From BJGN01 sp041159865 (GTDB lineage Bacteria; Bacteroidota; Bacteroidia; Chitinophagales; Saprospiraceae): a stretch of 23,911 nt of DNA. The DNA is taken from positions 1-23,911 of the forward strand of contig JBEAXK010000012.1 in the NCBI GenBank assembly GCA_041159865.1, written 5' to 3'. This document shows, piece after piece, positions 1 through 9,362 of this stretch (position 1 is its first letter; every line of letters starts with the position of its first letter). The position numbers and the translations under genes are program-made. The notes beneath the pieces were generated by a model that searched no databases, was not told where the DNA came from, and was given only the letters and a program-made list of their open reading frames with translations.

Positions 1-1
1 T

Positions 2-2368
2 GGTCAAATAGCCACCATATTAAGTAAAGAAGGAAAAATACCGTTGGAATCTGTTCTTCTCCACAGTGAAAATCCAAATATTCAGGGAATAACCAACAAA
101 AATGGACAGGTAGATCTCTCCCCATTTATATCAACTGAAAAAATTGATATCCGTTACCTTGGATTTAAGCCCATTATAGAAAGTTATTCATCTATAAAGG
201 AAAAAAAATTCATTATATACCTGGAAGAAGCAGGTATAACTTTAGATGAAATGGTGATTTCAGCCTCCAGATGGCAGGAATCCTCAAAAGGAATTCCATC
301 AAAAATACGGACCATTTCAACAAGTGACGTTCAATTATTACAACCCCAAACGGCGGCTGATTTATTGGGAATATCGGGAGAAGTTTCCATTCAAAAGAGT
401 CAGCAAGGAGGTGGAAGTCCTATGATTAGGGGATTTGCAACAAATAGATTGCTTTATGTGATAGATGGAGTTAGAATGAATACGTCCATTTTCAGAGCGG
501 GTAATCTTCAAAATGTTATTTCACTCGATCCATTTACTATTGAGAATACGGAGGTAATATTTGGACCCGGATCAGTTATTTATGGTAGTGATGCCATAGG
601 AGGTGTAATGAATTTCCAGACCATTAAACCGCGATTATCTGTTGACAAAAAATGGGATATCCATTCCGATATAAGTTCGAGATATTCCTCCGCAAATAAA
701 GAAGAAACCACACATGGAACGCTTCATATTGGGACAAAGAAACTTGCTTCCGTCTCCAGTTTTAGCTTTAACCAATTTGGAGATTTAAAAATGGGAAAAT
801 ATGGACCAGATAGTTATCTGAGGCCATTCTATGTAGATCAGGTCGAAAATATGGATAAAATTATTCAAAATGCTAATCCTCGAATACAAGTTCCTTCCGG
901 CTATGATCAACAAAATGTAATGCAAAAACTGTTGTATAAGCCTTCAGAAAAATGGGAAATTCAATATGGATTTCATCGTTCTGCTACGACTTCCTATCCA
1001 CGATATGATCGGCTTATTGAAGTTAATACTGCCGGAATGCCTGTTTCAGCTGTTTGGAATTATGGGCCACAGATTTGGCAAATGAATCAATTTTCAGTTC
1101 AACATCTTGGGGATAATCTCTTGTATGATGCTTTAACATTTCGCATCGCCCATCAATATTTTGAAGAAAGCAGAATAGACAGAAATTTTTCGGGAAGCAA
1201 CAGATATAGATTAAGGACGCAAGTTGAGAAGGTAAATGCCCTTTCTATTAATATCGATTTGAAAAAAACGTTAAAAAAAGGCATTCTTTATTATGGTTTG
1301 GAATCTGTTGGGAACAAAGTCAGTTCTCAGGCAACGGCTAAAAACATACAAACAGAAGCATCCATTTTAGTTGCCGACCGGTATCCGCAGGCACGGTGGA
1401 ATAGCTACGCCATTTTTGGAAATTACCAATATCCTGTTTCAAAAAAATATACCGCACAACTGGGTATTCGATATAATTTATTTAACATGGAGGCTGATTT
1501 TTCGGGAAATCTGGCCTTTTTCCCTTTTACATTTAAAACAACGAATATCCAGAACGGTGCATTTAGTGGTAATGCAGGACTTGTCATTTCACCTGACGAT
1601 AAAACCAAAATAAGCCTCAATGCAGCAACAGGTTTTCGAGCGCCCAATGTAGATGATATGGGTAAATTATTTGATTTTGTATCGGGTGAAGTGGTTGTTC
1701 CAAATATTGATTTAACGGCTGAAATAGCCTATAATGGTGAAATTAACGTATCAAAGTTATTCGGAAATTCGCTGAGAATAGATCTTACTGGATATTATAC
1801 TTATCTTAAAAATGCGATGGTTCGCAGGGCAACTACGGTGGAAGGAAAAGATAGTATTCTTTATAACGGCAAAATGAGTAAAGCCTATAGTATTCAGAAT
1901 GCCGCTTTTGCCGAAATTTATGGTTTTCATGCCGGTTTCGAACTCAATTTACCCTTGGGTTTTTATCTCTCAAGCAGATATAATGTCCAGATTGGTAAAG
2001 AAGAACTGAATAGTGGCGCAACAACAAATTCCCGACATGCAGCACCTGCCTTTGGATTAAGTACGTTAGGTTATAAAAAAGGAAAAATACATCTTCAATG
2101 TTATGCCGTTTACAGTGCCTCCGTTTCTTATGAAAATTTAAATGAAGAAGAGCGTCAAAAACCAGCCATTTATGCCAGCGATGAAAATGGAAAGCCTTAT
2201 TCGCCAGACTGGTACACCTTGAATATGAAAGGAATGATTACCGTTTTTAAATCTACCACCTTAAATATTGGCCTTGAAAACTTAACAAATCAAAGGTATA
2301 GAACTTATAGTTCTGGCATCGTGGCACCCGGTTTCAATACTATTATTGGGTTATCTTTAAAAATTTAA
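2..2368 (+). CDS. TonB-dependent outer-membrane receptor, hemoglobin/transferrin-receptor-like (5' end missing)
   Basis: The frame is open from base 2, so the gene begins left of the window; an apparent TTG start at base 44 is only an internal Leu codon. The visible protein starts inside a carboxypeptidase-regulatory-like domain (up to about residue 75). A TonB-box-like stretch (EMVISASR) and a plug domain follow, with QQGGGSPMIRGF, LLYVIDGVRMN, FGPGSVIYGSDAIGG. The remainder is an outer-membrane beta-barrel with GFRAPNVDDM late in the barrel and a C-terminus rich in alternating hydrophobics ending in LSLKI. The plug and the C-terminal pattern ENLTNQRYRTYSSG resemble the hemoglobin/transferrin/lactoferrin receptor group, so heme or metal-chelate uptake is the best guess. 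The ligand is an inference. Signal peptide and neighbours are outside the window. It is convergent with the sulfatase gene. Confidence 0.85.
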   Translation, partial: GQIATILSKEGKIPLESVLLHSENPNIQGITNKNGQVDLSPFISTEKIDIRYLGFKPIIESYSSIKEKKFIIYLEEAGITLDEMVISASRWQESSKGIPSKIRTISTSDVQLLQPQTAADLLGISGEVSIQKSQQGGGSPMIRGFATNRLLYVIDGVRMNTSIFRAGNLQNVISLDPFTIENTEVIFGPGSVIYGSDAIGGVMNFQTIKPRLSVDKKWDIHSDISSRYSSANKEETTHGTLHIGTKKLASVSSFSFNQFGDLKMGKYGPDSYLRPFYVDQVENMDKIIQNANPRIQVPSGYDQQNVMQKLLYKPSEKWEIQYGFHRSATTSYPRYDRLIEVNTAGMPVSAVWNYGPQIWQMNQFSVQHLGDNLLYDALTFRIAHQYFEESRIDRNFSGSNRYRLRTQVEKVNALSINIDLKKTLKKGILYYGLESVGNKVSSQATAKNIQTEASILVADRYPQARWNSYAIFGNYQYPVSKKYTAQLGIRYNLFNMEADFSGNLAFFPFTFKTTNIQNGAFSGNAGLVISPDDKTKISLNAATGFRAPNVDDMGKLFDFVSGEVVVPNIDLTAEIAYNGEINVSKLFGNSLRIDLTGYYTYLKNAMVRRATTVEGKDSILYNGKMSKAYSIQNAAFAEIYGFHAGFELNLPLGFYLSSRYNVQIGKEELNSGATTNSRHAAPAFGLSTLGYKKGKIHLQCYAVYSASVSYENLNEEERQKPAIYASDENGKPYSPDWYTLNMKGMITVFKSTTLNIGLENLTNQRYRTYSSGIVAPGFNTIIGLSLKI

Positions 2369-2410
2369 GCACAAAAACCTGATAAAATCAATCTAATAAG
2401 TTAAAAAATA

Positions 2411-2446
2411 AGCCAAGCACCCGATATTTTTATTTGGTACTTGGCT
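2411..2446 (-). terminator. Intrinsic terminator after the sulfatase gene
   Basis: AGCCAAG (2411-2417) pairs with CTTGGCT (2440-2446). After one mismatch (2418/2439), ACC (2419-2421) pairs with GGT (2436-2438), leaving a 14-nt loop. Read on the minus strand, the hairpin is followed directly by TATTTTTTAA, a normal U-tract. It starts about 10 nt past the sulfatase stop. On the plus strand there is no good U-tract, so it mainly serves the minus strand, although it lies between two convergent genes. Confidence 0.75.
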
Positions 2447-2455
2447 ATAGTAATA

Positions 2456-4072
2456 TCAATAACTAACTATTTCACTTGACAGATATCCTATTCTCATAGC
2501 AACACATTCTATCGTTTGATTTGGCAGATTAATTGGCTCAGTGTAAACATTCCAGGATTTTTCTCCTTTGCTTCTCCAACCAATAGAGGCACCCACCGTG
2601 GAACAAGAAATATGTAACTTTTCCGCATGAATAGTCATTTTAGGTAAGGCAGTTACAGGTGGTTGGTTTTTGCCTTGCCACCAACCAGCAATCAAATCCT
2701 TTTCAGGAATTCCCCCTTTATCTGGAAAATCTTGTTGCCATTTATCCATTTGCTTTCGCATTTTCACTAATATCTTGACATATGTAGGATCTTGAGCAAG
2801 ATTAACTAATTCAAAGGGATCTTTTTCCCAGTCATAAAGTTCCTCAGAAGGTTTTGTTTTTTCAAACCATAAATTTTGAAAACCAGTTAACTTACCTTCT
2901 TCTTTTTGTTTTAATAAATCCCTCATGAGGGGCTGTTGTTTTCTGTATTCCAAATCCATATATCTTGGTAATTCTGGATAATAATTCCTTATATACTGAT
3001 ATTTCGGAGCCAACACCGTTCTGACTCTGTCATAATGAGAATCGAGCCGGTCTCTGGCGGCAAAGACCATTTCTCGTCCATTTTTTGATGCATATTTGCC
3101 TAAAAAGGCTTTTCCTGCCAGTTTTCCAGGTGGCTCAATTCCAGCTAATGATAAAACCGTTGGAGCAAAATCGATGGAACTTATCCATCTTGCATCTCTG
3201 CTTCCAGCCATTTTCCCATCGGGAAATCGAACAATTAAAGGTACATGCAGACCTCTTCTATAAATTTCCCTTTTAAAAAAAGGTAATCCATCGCCATGAT
3301 CTGTCCAAAAAAAGATAATGGTATTATCGAGTAGCCCATCCTCTTCCAACTTTTTTAATAAAGCACCAATTTCTTCATCCAGTATTGAAATATTGGAATA
3401 TTGCCTGGCCACTTCCTTTCGGGCAACTAAATTATCCGGATAAAAAGGAGGCAAAAACACCTTCAAAGGATCAACGCTTAGTGGCCTATCTGCATTGGCC
3501 CAAATCTGAGATTCGTGCGTGGTATTAAAATTAAAGACACTGAAAAATGGTTTCCCTTTAGGTCTGTTTCGCCAAGTAGCTTTGTTAGAAACCTCATCCC
3601 AGGCGGTGGGTGGCGCCTCAAACTGATAATCCGTTTTATTATTATTGGTGGTATAATAACCCGCGGCTCTAAGATATTCAGGAAAACATTTTACCTCAGG
3701 TGGCATAACTACACTATATGATTTTGGAAGGCCAGTTTGTTCTGGATAGGTATTATTTAAGGTTCTCATATTATGTCCCCCATTATAAGTTTGGTATGAA
3801 CCAGTGATGATGGCATTCCTGCTTGGAGCGCAAACGCCAGCGGTAGTATAAACATTTTCATAAACGATACCTTCTCTGGCTAATCGCTCTATATTGGGGG
3901 TTTTTATCGTGTTATCACCATACATGGATAGTCTTGGACTCATATCTTCCGCAGAAATCCATAGAATATTGGGTTTATCCTGGGAAAAAACATAATGATT
4001 GAAACTTAGTATCCAACAAAACGAAAGGAGAAAGGAGTTTTTAATTGAAAAAGTTAGTGATAAATTCATCAT
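2456..4072 (-). CDS. Secreted sulfatase, N-sulfoglucosamine sulfohydrolase-like, with C-terminal beta-sandwich module
   Basis: This type I (formylglycine-dependent) sulfatase should hydrolyse sulfate esters or sulfamates on a carbohydrate. Residues 1-30 form a signal peptide ending VFS before QDKPNILWIS. The active-site motif is CAPSR, with Cys81 as the residue converted to formylglycine. Metal and substrate residues include D43 (ISAED), T257-D258-H259-G260 (WTDHGDG) and H276 (YRRGLHVP). YGDNTIKTPNIERLAREG is a standard family signature. The C-terminal 70 residues (GASIGWRSKGEKSWNVY) look like the chitobiase/FN3-associated module seen at the end of many Bacteroidota sulfatases. The gene lies 11 nt downstream of a truncated symporter gene, beyond the susD terminator, so it probably has its own transcript. 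A maturase is not in the window. The substrate (heparan-like or other) is not determined. Confidence 0.9.
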   Translation of the reverse strand: MMNLSLTFSIKNSFLLSFCWILSFNHYVFSQDKPNILWISAEDMSPRLSMYGDNTIKTPNIERLAREGIVYENVYTTAGVCAPSRNAIITGSYQTYNGGHNMRTLNNTYPEQTGLPKSYSVVMPPEVKCFPEYLRAAGYYTTNNNKTDYQFEAPPTAWDEVSNKATWRNRPKGKPFFSVFNFNTTHESQIWANADRPLSVDPLKVFLPPFYPDNLVARKEVARQYSNISILDEEIGALLKKLEEDGLLDNTIIFFWTDHGDGLPFFKREIYRRGLHVPLIVRFPDGKMAGSRDARWISSIDFAPTVLSLAGIEPPGKLAGKAFLGKYASKNGREMVFAARDRLDSHYDRVRTVLAPKYQYIRNYYPELPRYMDLEYRKQQPLMRDLLKQKEEGKLTGFQNLWFEKTKPSEELYDWEKDPFELVNLAQDPTYVKILVKMRKQMDKWQQDFPDKGGIPEKDLIAGWWQGKNQPPVTALPKMTIHAEKLHISCSTVGASIGWRSKGEKSWNVYTEPINLPNQTIECVAMRIGYLSSEIVSY

Positions 4073-4083
4073 TGATTTTTTAA

Positions 4084-4305
4084 TTAATGAAAAGGAAGTA
4101 TAATTGAAACCATCCAGATAGTACCAGAAATATCAAACATACCCGAGGTATTTGAAATACCCAGCATCCACCAAGGAATTTTATTTCCTCCATGCATATA
4201 ATTCTCTTTCGAAAACTTTGCTTTTTTTCTGAAAAATAACCCTATCAGAAGAATAGTTATTAAATAAAATAGTATAACCATTCCATCCCAGATTCCAATT
4301 TTCAT
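4084..4305 (-). pseudogene. N-terminal remnant of a sodium:solute symporter (SSS family)
   Basis: The 73-residue product matches only the first segment of SSS/SLC5-type transporters. It has a first membrane helix (MVILFYLITILLIGLFF), a basic loop, the conserved pattern GGNKIPWWMLGISNTSGMFD, and the beginning of the second helix (GTIWMVSI). It then ends after a few unrelated residues. Family members run about 450-600 residues, so more than 80% is missing, and the next base pairs lead straight into the sulfatase gene. This looks like an internal deletion rather than a point mutation, because no continuation is visible in other frames. The ATG at 4303-4305 looks like the original start. It is a different paralogue from the intact symporter at 11985-13730. 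Confidence 0.75.
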
Positions 4306-4390
4306 GCGATGTATATTAATCTTTAAGTATGGTTCAATTTATAAAAAAAACATCATTATTAAAGTTAAAAAAAAGAGTAGCCACAATTTG

Positions 4391-4424
4391 ATAAAAAAAA
4401 AGATGCCCTTACAAGAAGAGCATC
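4391..4424 (-). terminator. Intrinsic terminator after susD
   Basis: On the minus strand the hairpin is GATGC-T-CTT, loop CTTGT, AAG-G-GCATC (plus coordinates 4402-4424), followed by nine consecutive T residues. The stem has one mismatch and the loop is five bases. It lies about 33 nt past the susD stop and should end the susCD transcript, separating it from the symporter remnant and sulfatase. Confidence 0.85.
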
Positions 4425-4456
4425 CCTAATTTATACATTTGACTCAAAAAAAAGCA

Positions 4457-5980
4457 TTATTTATCCCACCAGACTTTGGTAGTAAATAAATCGGCACCTT
4501 GGCGGCCATTGGCCACATCAATATTTGGATTAACACCATACTCACCTTGAGAATATCGAAGTCTTCTTGGAATTTGACCATTAGTTTCATTACCCGGATA
4601 ATTAACAGGTGTCAACTTGGGTAAACCGGTACGACGCCAGTTGCTCCAAGATTCAATATGATTTAACAGCGAACCATTTACTAACCAATGTTCTGTATGA
4701 ATGGCTTCCAATTTAGCATCGAGGGTTGCTGTAGGATATGGGTTAGCTGCTAAATAAGCTTGTGCAGAAGCAGTAGAAATGGCCCCACCATAAGAATTAA
4801 TTTGGGTAACACCTGCAATAACACCTGCATCAAATGCTTCTTTTCCACTTCCTGTAGCCCATCCTCTTTCAATAGCTTCTGCTCTCAAAAGTTCTGACTC
4901 TGCAAAAGTCATTACAAATTGAGGATTGTCTAAAGCATACATATTCGGTGCTGGACGTGAATATAGTGTTCTATCTGATGGGGTTACTTTTGCTAACATA
5001 GCTGCATCATGACCTATAGGCAGACCTATTTGATTTTCAGGGGTTTTATCTCCAGATTTAAGAGCAGAAATTACGCCTAAACGAGGGTCTTTTCGCGCCT
5101 TCATTAAATCAATAAAAGTTTTTCCCCACTGAATGTTGTCGGCAGTAACGATACCTCTGCCTTGAGGTGTCATATTCCATGAATTTGGATTCGCATTATT
5201 TCCAGAACCTGTATTTTGAAATTTAACCGCAAAGCTATTGTCATTGGCATTCATCAATCCTCTGTCAATGGCTTTTTTAGCCCAAGCCTGCGCACCAGCA
5301 GGATCTACTTTTTGCATACGCATAGCAAAACGGAGCATAAGTGAATTTGCTGCACGCTTCCACTTATTCACATCTCCAGCGAAAATAAAATCAGATTTTG
5401 CCGGCATATAAGAAGCCGCTGACATAGCAGAACCTGCAGCCTCCAGCTCTTTAAGGATATCCGCATAAATATCTTTCTGCGGATCATATTTTGGAGAAAA
5501 AATACCCGTAAGTGCACCATATCCTGCTTCAGAATAAGGAACATCCCCATAAATATCAGTTAATAGACCTAATTCAATAACTCTTAAGATACGACCCATT
5601 GAAAGGATATTCACATTTTTCGCATCCTTTTTCGCAACTTCAATCAGGTTTACCAGATTTTTTATTGAATTTGGATAAGCCCTTTCAAACCAAGCTGCTG
5701 ATAAATCTCCCTGAAAGGTGTAAACAGTACCTCTATAAAAATTAACTTCTATAGAAGACATTTGCTGCATCATCATGGAGGCATAAATAAAATTAGTTCT
5801 CCAGGAACGATAGCCCGGATCTCCACCTTCGCCCGTAATTTGTAGGGTCGCTTGTGCTAAAAGATAATCAATAGGCACTTGAGAAGGTGCATTTGGGTTT
5901 ACGTTGATACTTTCGAAATCCTCAGTGCAAGAATTTAGGGAGAACACGAAAGCTACAAATAAGACTATTTTTCGTAACAT
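4457..5980 (-). CDS. SusD/RagB-family surface glycan-binding lipoprotein (SusD-like_2 type)
   Basis: This is an outer-membrane lipoprotein that caps its SusC partner and delivers oligosaccharides or other nutrients to it. The N-terminus is a lipoprotein signal with lipobox LNSC (Cys18), followed by the acidic start TEDFESINVNPNAPSQVPIDYLLAQA, typical of the SusD-like_2 group. At 507 residues it has normal family length. Family hallmarks include the TPR-rich core with GRILRVIELGLLTDIYGDVPYSEA, a central SLMLRFAMRMQ helix, FAESELLRAEAIERGW, and a C-terminal RRLRYSQGEYGVN segment. It lies 48 nt after the susC gene and the two are surely cotranscribed. An intrinsic terminator follows. Glycan specificity cannot be read from sequence. 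Confidence 0.93.
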   Translation of the reverse strand: MLRKIVLFVAFVFSLNSCTEDFESINVNPNAPSQVPIDYLLAQATLQITGEGGDPGYRSWRTNFIYASMMMQQMSSIEVNFYRGTVYTFQGDLSAAWFERAYPNSIKNLVNLIEVAKKDAKNVNILSMGRILRVIELGLLTDIYGDVPYSEAGYGALTGIFSPKYDPQKDIYADILKELEAAGSAMSAASYMPAKSDFIFAGDVNKWKRAANSLMLRFAMRMQKVDPAGAQAWAKKAIDRGLMNANDNSFAVKFQNTGSGNNANPNSWNMTPQGRGIVTADNIQWGKTFIDLMKARKDPRLGVISALKSGDKTPENQIGLPIGHDAAMLAKVTPSDRTLYSRPAPNMYALDNPQFVMTFAESELLRAEAIERGWATGSGKEAFDAGVIAGVTQINSYGGAISTASAQAYLAANPYPTATLDAKLEAIHTEHWLVNGSLLNHIESWSNWRRTGLPKLTPVNYPGNETNGQIPRRLRYSQGEYGVNPNIDVANGRQGADLFTTKVWWDK

Positions 5981-6028
5981 AATTTTTCTTTCTAAAGGTT
6001 TACAAATAAAACTTAATGCCGTATTGAA

Positions 6029-9000
6029 TTAAAATTTAAGATTTAAATTCAATCCAACAGTACGTGTTGCAGGTACACCAGCAAGTTCGAGTCCTTGAGC
6101 ATTCGAGTTATTATAGGTAGATTCCGGGTCGATATTTGGGGTGAATTTCTTCAAAATGAATAAATTCCTTCCGACTAAAGAAACTGAAGCTCCTTTAAAA
6201 GGTAAGCGCTCCAACAAACGAGCAGGAATAGTATAATCAATAATAATCTGACGTAGCTTGATAAAATCTGATTTATAAACAAAGGGAGTTGCTACGTTAA
6301 ATACACGTTCCGCATAAGTTTGTGCTGGAACACTTACCGTATTTTTCTCTCCTTTATCATTTACACCTACTCCAACAATACCTGATTCACGACCTACCAG
6401 CGTTTCTAAGGATAAACCACGACGATACGCATAAGCATTTGTACCAGAGAATAAATATCCTCCGAATTTGCCATCAATAAGGAAACTAACTCCTATCCCT
6501 TTGTAACGGAAAGAGTTATTAATACCTAAAGTTAATGGAGCCACACCTGAACCGAAATTCTTTAAATCACCTTGAACAGGATAACCCTGTGCATCATGAA
6601 TTATATCACCATTTGCATTTCGCTTATAATCAAAGCCCTGAACCTGACTATATGGTAAACCAACTACATGATTGATGTACGCGGAACGCGTGCGGTTTTC
6701 ATCTACACGAATTGTAGTTAAAGAACCATATAAATTTACAACTTCACTATTGTTTAAGCCCATATTATAGGAGATATCCCAATTTAATTTTGAGCTGTTA
6801 ACCACGTTTGCTGTCAATAATAATTCAACACCCATGTTATTGATTTCGCCAACATTAAAAAGTGCATTGTTATAACCAGAAGTACCCGAAATAGTAGCAC
6901 CGACAATATCATTTGTAGTCTTCCTGTTATAGAAAGCAAAATCAATATTTAATCTGTTATTCAATATACGGGCATCAAAACCTGCCTCAAATGTGGTTGA
7001 AGTCAAAGGCTGTAAGGCTGCATTTGGTACGCGACCTCCGTTGATTTGTGCCAGTGGAGCACCTAAGTGCGTTCCTGATAATCCATAATATAAAGATAAA
7101 TTATATGGATCGGTATCACCTCCAGCCTGCGCCCAAGAAGATCTAAGTTTTAAGAAGTTCACAAAAGAAGGTAATTTTAATGCTTCGGAAAGAACTAAAC
7201 TACCTCCAACTGAAGGATACAAGATAGAATTATTACCCGGTGCAAGCGTTGAAAACCAGTCATTCCTGGCTGTACCAGTTAAGTATAGGAAATTTTTATA
7301 GGAAACTTCAGCTGATCCATAAACAGAATGAATTTTCTTCTGCACTAAAGCCTCTCCTATTCCTCTCGCAGCTGGATCAATATTTGAGATATCATAGAAG
7401 AAGGGAATATTTAAGTTACCACCTCCAAAGTTAGCATCCTGATAAACTTGTTTCATCATGTTACCACCTACTAATCCATTAATTCGGAAATCGTCCGTGA
7501 TTTTTTTATCAAATCCAAGCATTAAATCTGCATTTGACTCCGTAAAATTTCTATTATTCACGTTGTAACCACCTCTAATACTAAAAGGAGTGCCATATGG
7601 GGTAATGGATTGGTACCTAGAATTGAAATTATCAAAACCTAATCGACCTTTTAAATAAAGCCAGTCTGTAACATTAAATCTTGGTTCAAAGGAACCAATA
7701 ATTCTTCCTTTTCTATCACTATTTGTCCAGTCATTAGCCGCAATAAATGGATTTTGAATATAAATATTATCAGACCAGGTTAATTCATAACCCTCAGGGG
7801 TATATTGACTTTCGCGTAATGCATCAATACCTAAAGAAGTTGGCATTGCATTTATAGCATAAGTTGCACTACCTGGGGAGTCTGATAATCGGGGTCTGTT
7901 TTCGGTTCTTTCCAATACATACTTAATATTTGTTAAAATAGAAAGCTTAGAACTTAATTCAGAATTTAGATTTAAAGCAATATTATTTCTTCTGAGTGTG
8001 CTTCCAGGAATGACCGATTTATTATTCAAATCATTCATAGATAAGCGATAAGTCATTTTATCAGATGCACCTGAGAATGCTACAGAATTGGTAAAAGTAC
8101 TTCCTATATCATAAAAATTAGTCATATTATCTTTTACTGCACTGTATGGTCTTGATTTTCCATCAAATTGTATAACGCTTGATCCATCGAGCTTTGCGCC
8201 CCAGCTATTAGATGTAAGTGCCTCAGCAACTGTTCCAGGTTTCTTACCAAGGTTACCTGCACCATATTCATATTGATAATTTTCGTAAGATCTAAATAGG
8301 ATATCTTCCGCAACATAATTACTGTTTACTTCAACACCTATTCCTTTCGATCCTTTTTTTCCACCCTTTGTGGTAACCAGGATGGCACCATTAGAGGCAC
8401 GTGATCCATAAAGTGCTGCCGCAGTTGCCCCTTTTAGTACACTTATGTTTTCAATCTCATCGGGATTTAAACTGGAAATACCGTCACCACGGTCTCCTCC
8501 ACCCCACATACCGGCACTTCCTAAATTATCATTATTAATCGGAATACCATCTACTACGATCAAAGGTTGATTATTTCCTGAAATAGAACCATTCCCACGA
8601 ATTACAATACGAGAAGAGCCTCCAGCACCAGATGCAATGGAAGAAATATTCAAACCGGCAACTTTACCCTGTAGAGAATTGGCAATGTTAACCGTTCTTG
8701 CCTGAGTCAACTCATCGCCTTTTACCTCCGATACCGAGTAACCCAGAGCTTTCTTTTCTCTTTTGATACCCAGAGCCGTCACAACAATCTCCTCCAATAA
8801 ATCTGGATTAAGAGAAATGTCAATTACTGTGCTGTTTCCTACAACAACTTCCTTGCTGCCAAATCCAATGTAGCTAAAAATTAGTGTAGCTCCTTTTTCT
8901 GCACTAATGGCGTACTCGCCCAGATCATTACTTACAGTACCTTGGTTAGTGCCTTTAACAACTACGTTTGCACCAAACACAGGTTCACCAGCATCGTCTG

Positions 9001-9091
9001 TGATTTTTCCTTTTACAGACATTGATTGAGCAGAAAGCCCCAATGTCCATAAAGTCATCAAAGACGTCAATAGGAATAATTTTCCCCGCAT
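6029..9091 (-). CDS. SusC/RagA-family TonB-linked outer-membrane transporter
   Basis: This is a TonB-dependent porin that imports ligand captured by SusD. It has 1020 residues, a typical family length. The order is: signal peptide (1-21, ending LSAQ); carboxypeptidase-regulatory-like domain (about 24-100; GKITDDAGEPVFGANVVVKG, IFSYIGF); TonB box region EEIVVTALGIKREKKALGYS; plug domain with NSLQGKVAGLNIS, PLIVVDGIPINND, and the hallmark VLKGATAAALYGSRASNGAI; then a large beta-barrel ending in VGLNLNLKF. It is first in the susCD transcript. The 271-bp divergent region to araC presumably holds its promoter. There is no neighbouring glycoside hydrolase, only the sulfatase downstream, so this is a small or decayed utilisation locus. 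Confidence 0.95.
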   Translation of the reverse strand: MRGKLFLLTSLMTLWTLGLSAQSMSVKGKITDDAGEPVFGANVVVKGTNQGTVSNDLGEYAISAEKGATLIFSYIGFGSKEVVVGNSTVIDISLNPDLLEEIVVTALGIKREKKALGYSVSEVKGDELTQARTVNIANSLQGKVAGLNISSIASGAGGSSRIVIRGNGSISGNNQPLIVVDGIPINNDNLGSAGMWGGGDRGDGISSLNPDEIENISVLKGATAAALYGSRASNGAILVTTKGGKKGSKGIGVEVNSNYVAEDILFRSYENYQYEYGAGNLGKKPGTVAEALTSNSWGAKLDGSSVIQFDGKSRPYSAVKDNMTNFYDIGSTFTNSVAFSGASDKMTYRLSMNDLNNKSVIPGSTLRRNNIALNLNSELSSKLSILTNIKYVLERTENRPRLSDSPGSATYAINAMPTSLGIDALRESQYTPEGYELTWSDNIYIQNPFIAANDWTNSDRKGRIIGSFEPRFNVTDWLYLKGRLGFDNFNSRYQSITPYGTPFSIRGGYNVNNRNFTESNADLMLGFDKKITDDFRINGLVGGNMMKQVYQDANFGGGNLNIPFFYDISNIDPAARGIGEALVQKKIHSVYGSAEVSYKNFLYLTGTARNDWFSTLAPGNNSILYPSVGGSLVLSEALKLPSFVNFLKLRSSWAQAGGDTDPYNLSLYYGLSGTHLGAPLAQINGGRVPNAALQPLTSTTFEAGFDARILNNRLNIDFAFYNRKTTNDIVGATISGTSGYNNALFNVGEINNMGVELLLTANVVNSSKLNWDISYNMGLNNSEVVNLYGSLTTIRVDENRTRSAYINHVVGLPYSQVQGFDYKRNANGDIIHDAQGYPVQGDLKNFGSGVAPLTLGINNSFRYKGIGVSFLIDGKFGGYLFSGTNAYAYRRGLSLETLVGRESGIVGVGVNDKGEKNTVSVPAQTYAERVFNVATPFVYKSDFIKLRQIIIDYTIPARLLERLPFKGASVSLVGRNLFILKKFTPNIDPESTYNNSNAQGLELAGVPATRTVGLNLNLKF

Positions 9092-9362
9092 AATAGTTTA
9101 ATTAATTGAGTTAATAAAATAATGGTTAATAAAGCAACGTAAACTTAACTTTAATTAAAAAATTTAACTAATACTATTTTGATAATAAATAGTTATAAAT
9201 TGACTTCAAATAATCAGATTCATTTTGTAATTTTAAATGTTGGAAAATATAATTTTTATTTTCCCCTTTTATTTTTCATAAAATATAGATTACATGAATT
9301 AAAAAAATTAAATTTTTTGAGAAAAAGGAACTATTTTTCCACTTTAAAAAAATAGTATTATT
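9092..9362. promoter_or_regulatory. Divergent susC/araC regulatory region
   Basis: These 271 bp of very AT-rich sequence lie between the susC start (9091) and the TTG start of the AraC-type gene (9363), so they must hold both promoters. No exact Bacteroidota -7 element (TAnnTTTG) was found in a usable position on either strand. One direct repeat, GTTAATAAA, occurs at 9110-9118 and 9125-9133, close to susC. It could be a pair of regulator half-sites, but in sequence this AT-rich it could also be chance. Confidence 0.35.

Noticed and set aside
44..46. TTG as the start codon of the left-edge receptor
   Set aside because: The frame is open to the window edge, and the upstream codons continue the same regulatory-like domain, so the gene is simply truncated by the window.
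2411..2446. Terminator for the plus-strand TonB receptor
   Set aside because: The hairpin is well placed, but the plus-strand side lacks a T-run (ATAGTAATAT follows), while the minus side has a good one. Assigned to the sulfatase gene.
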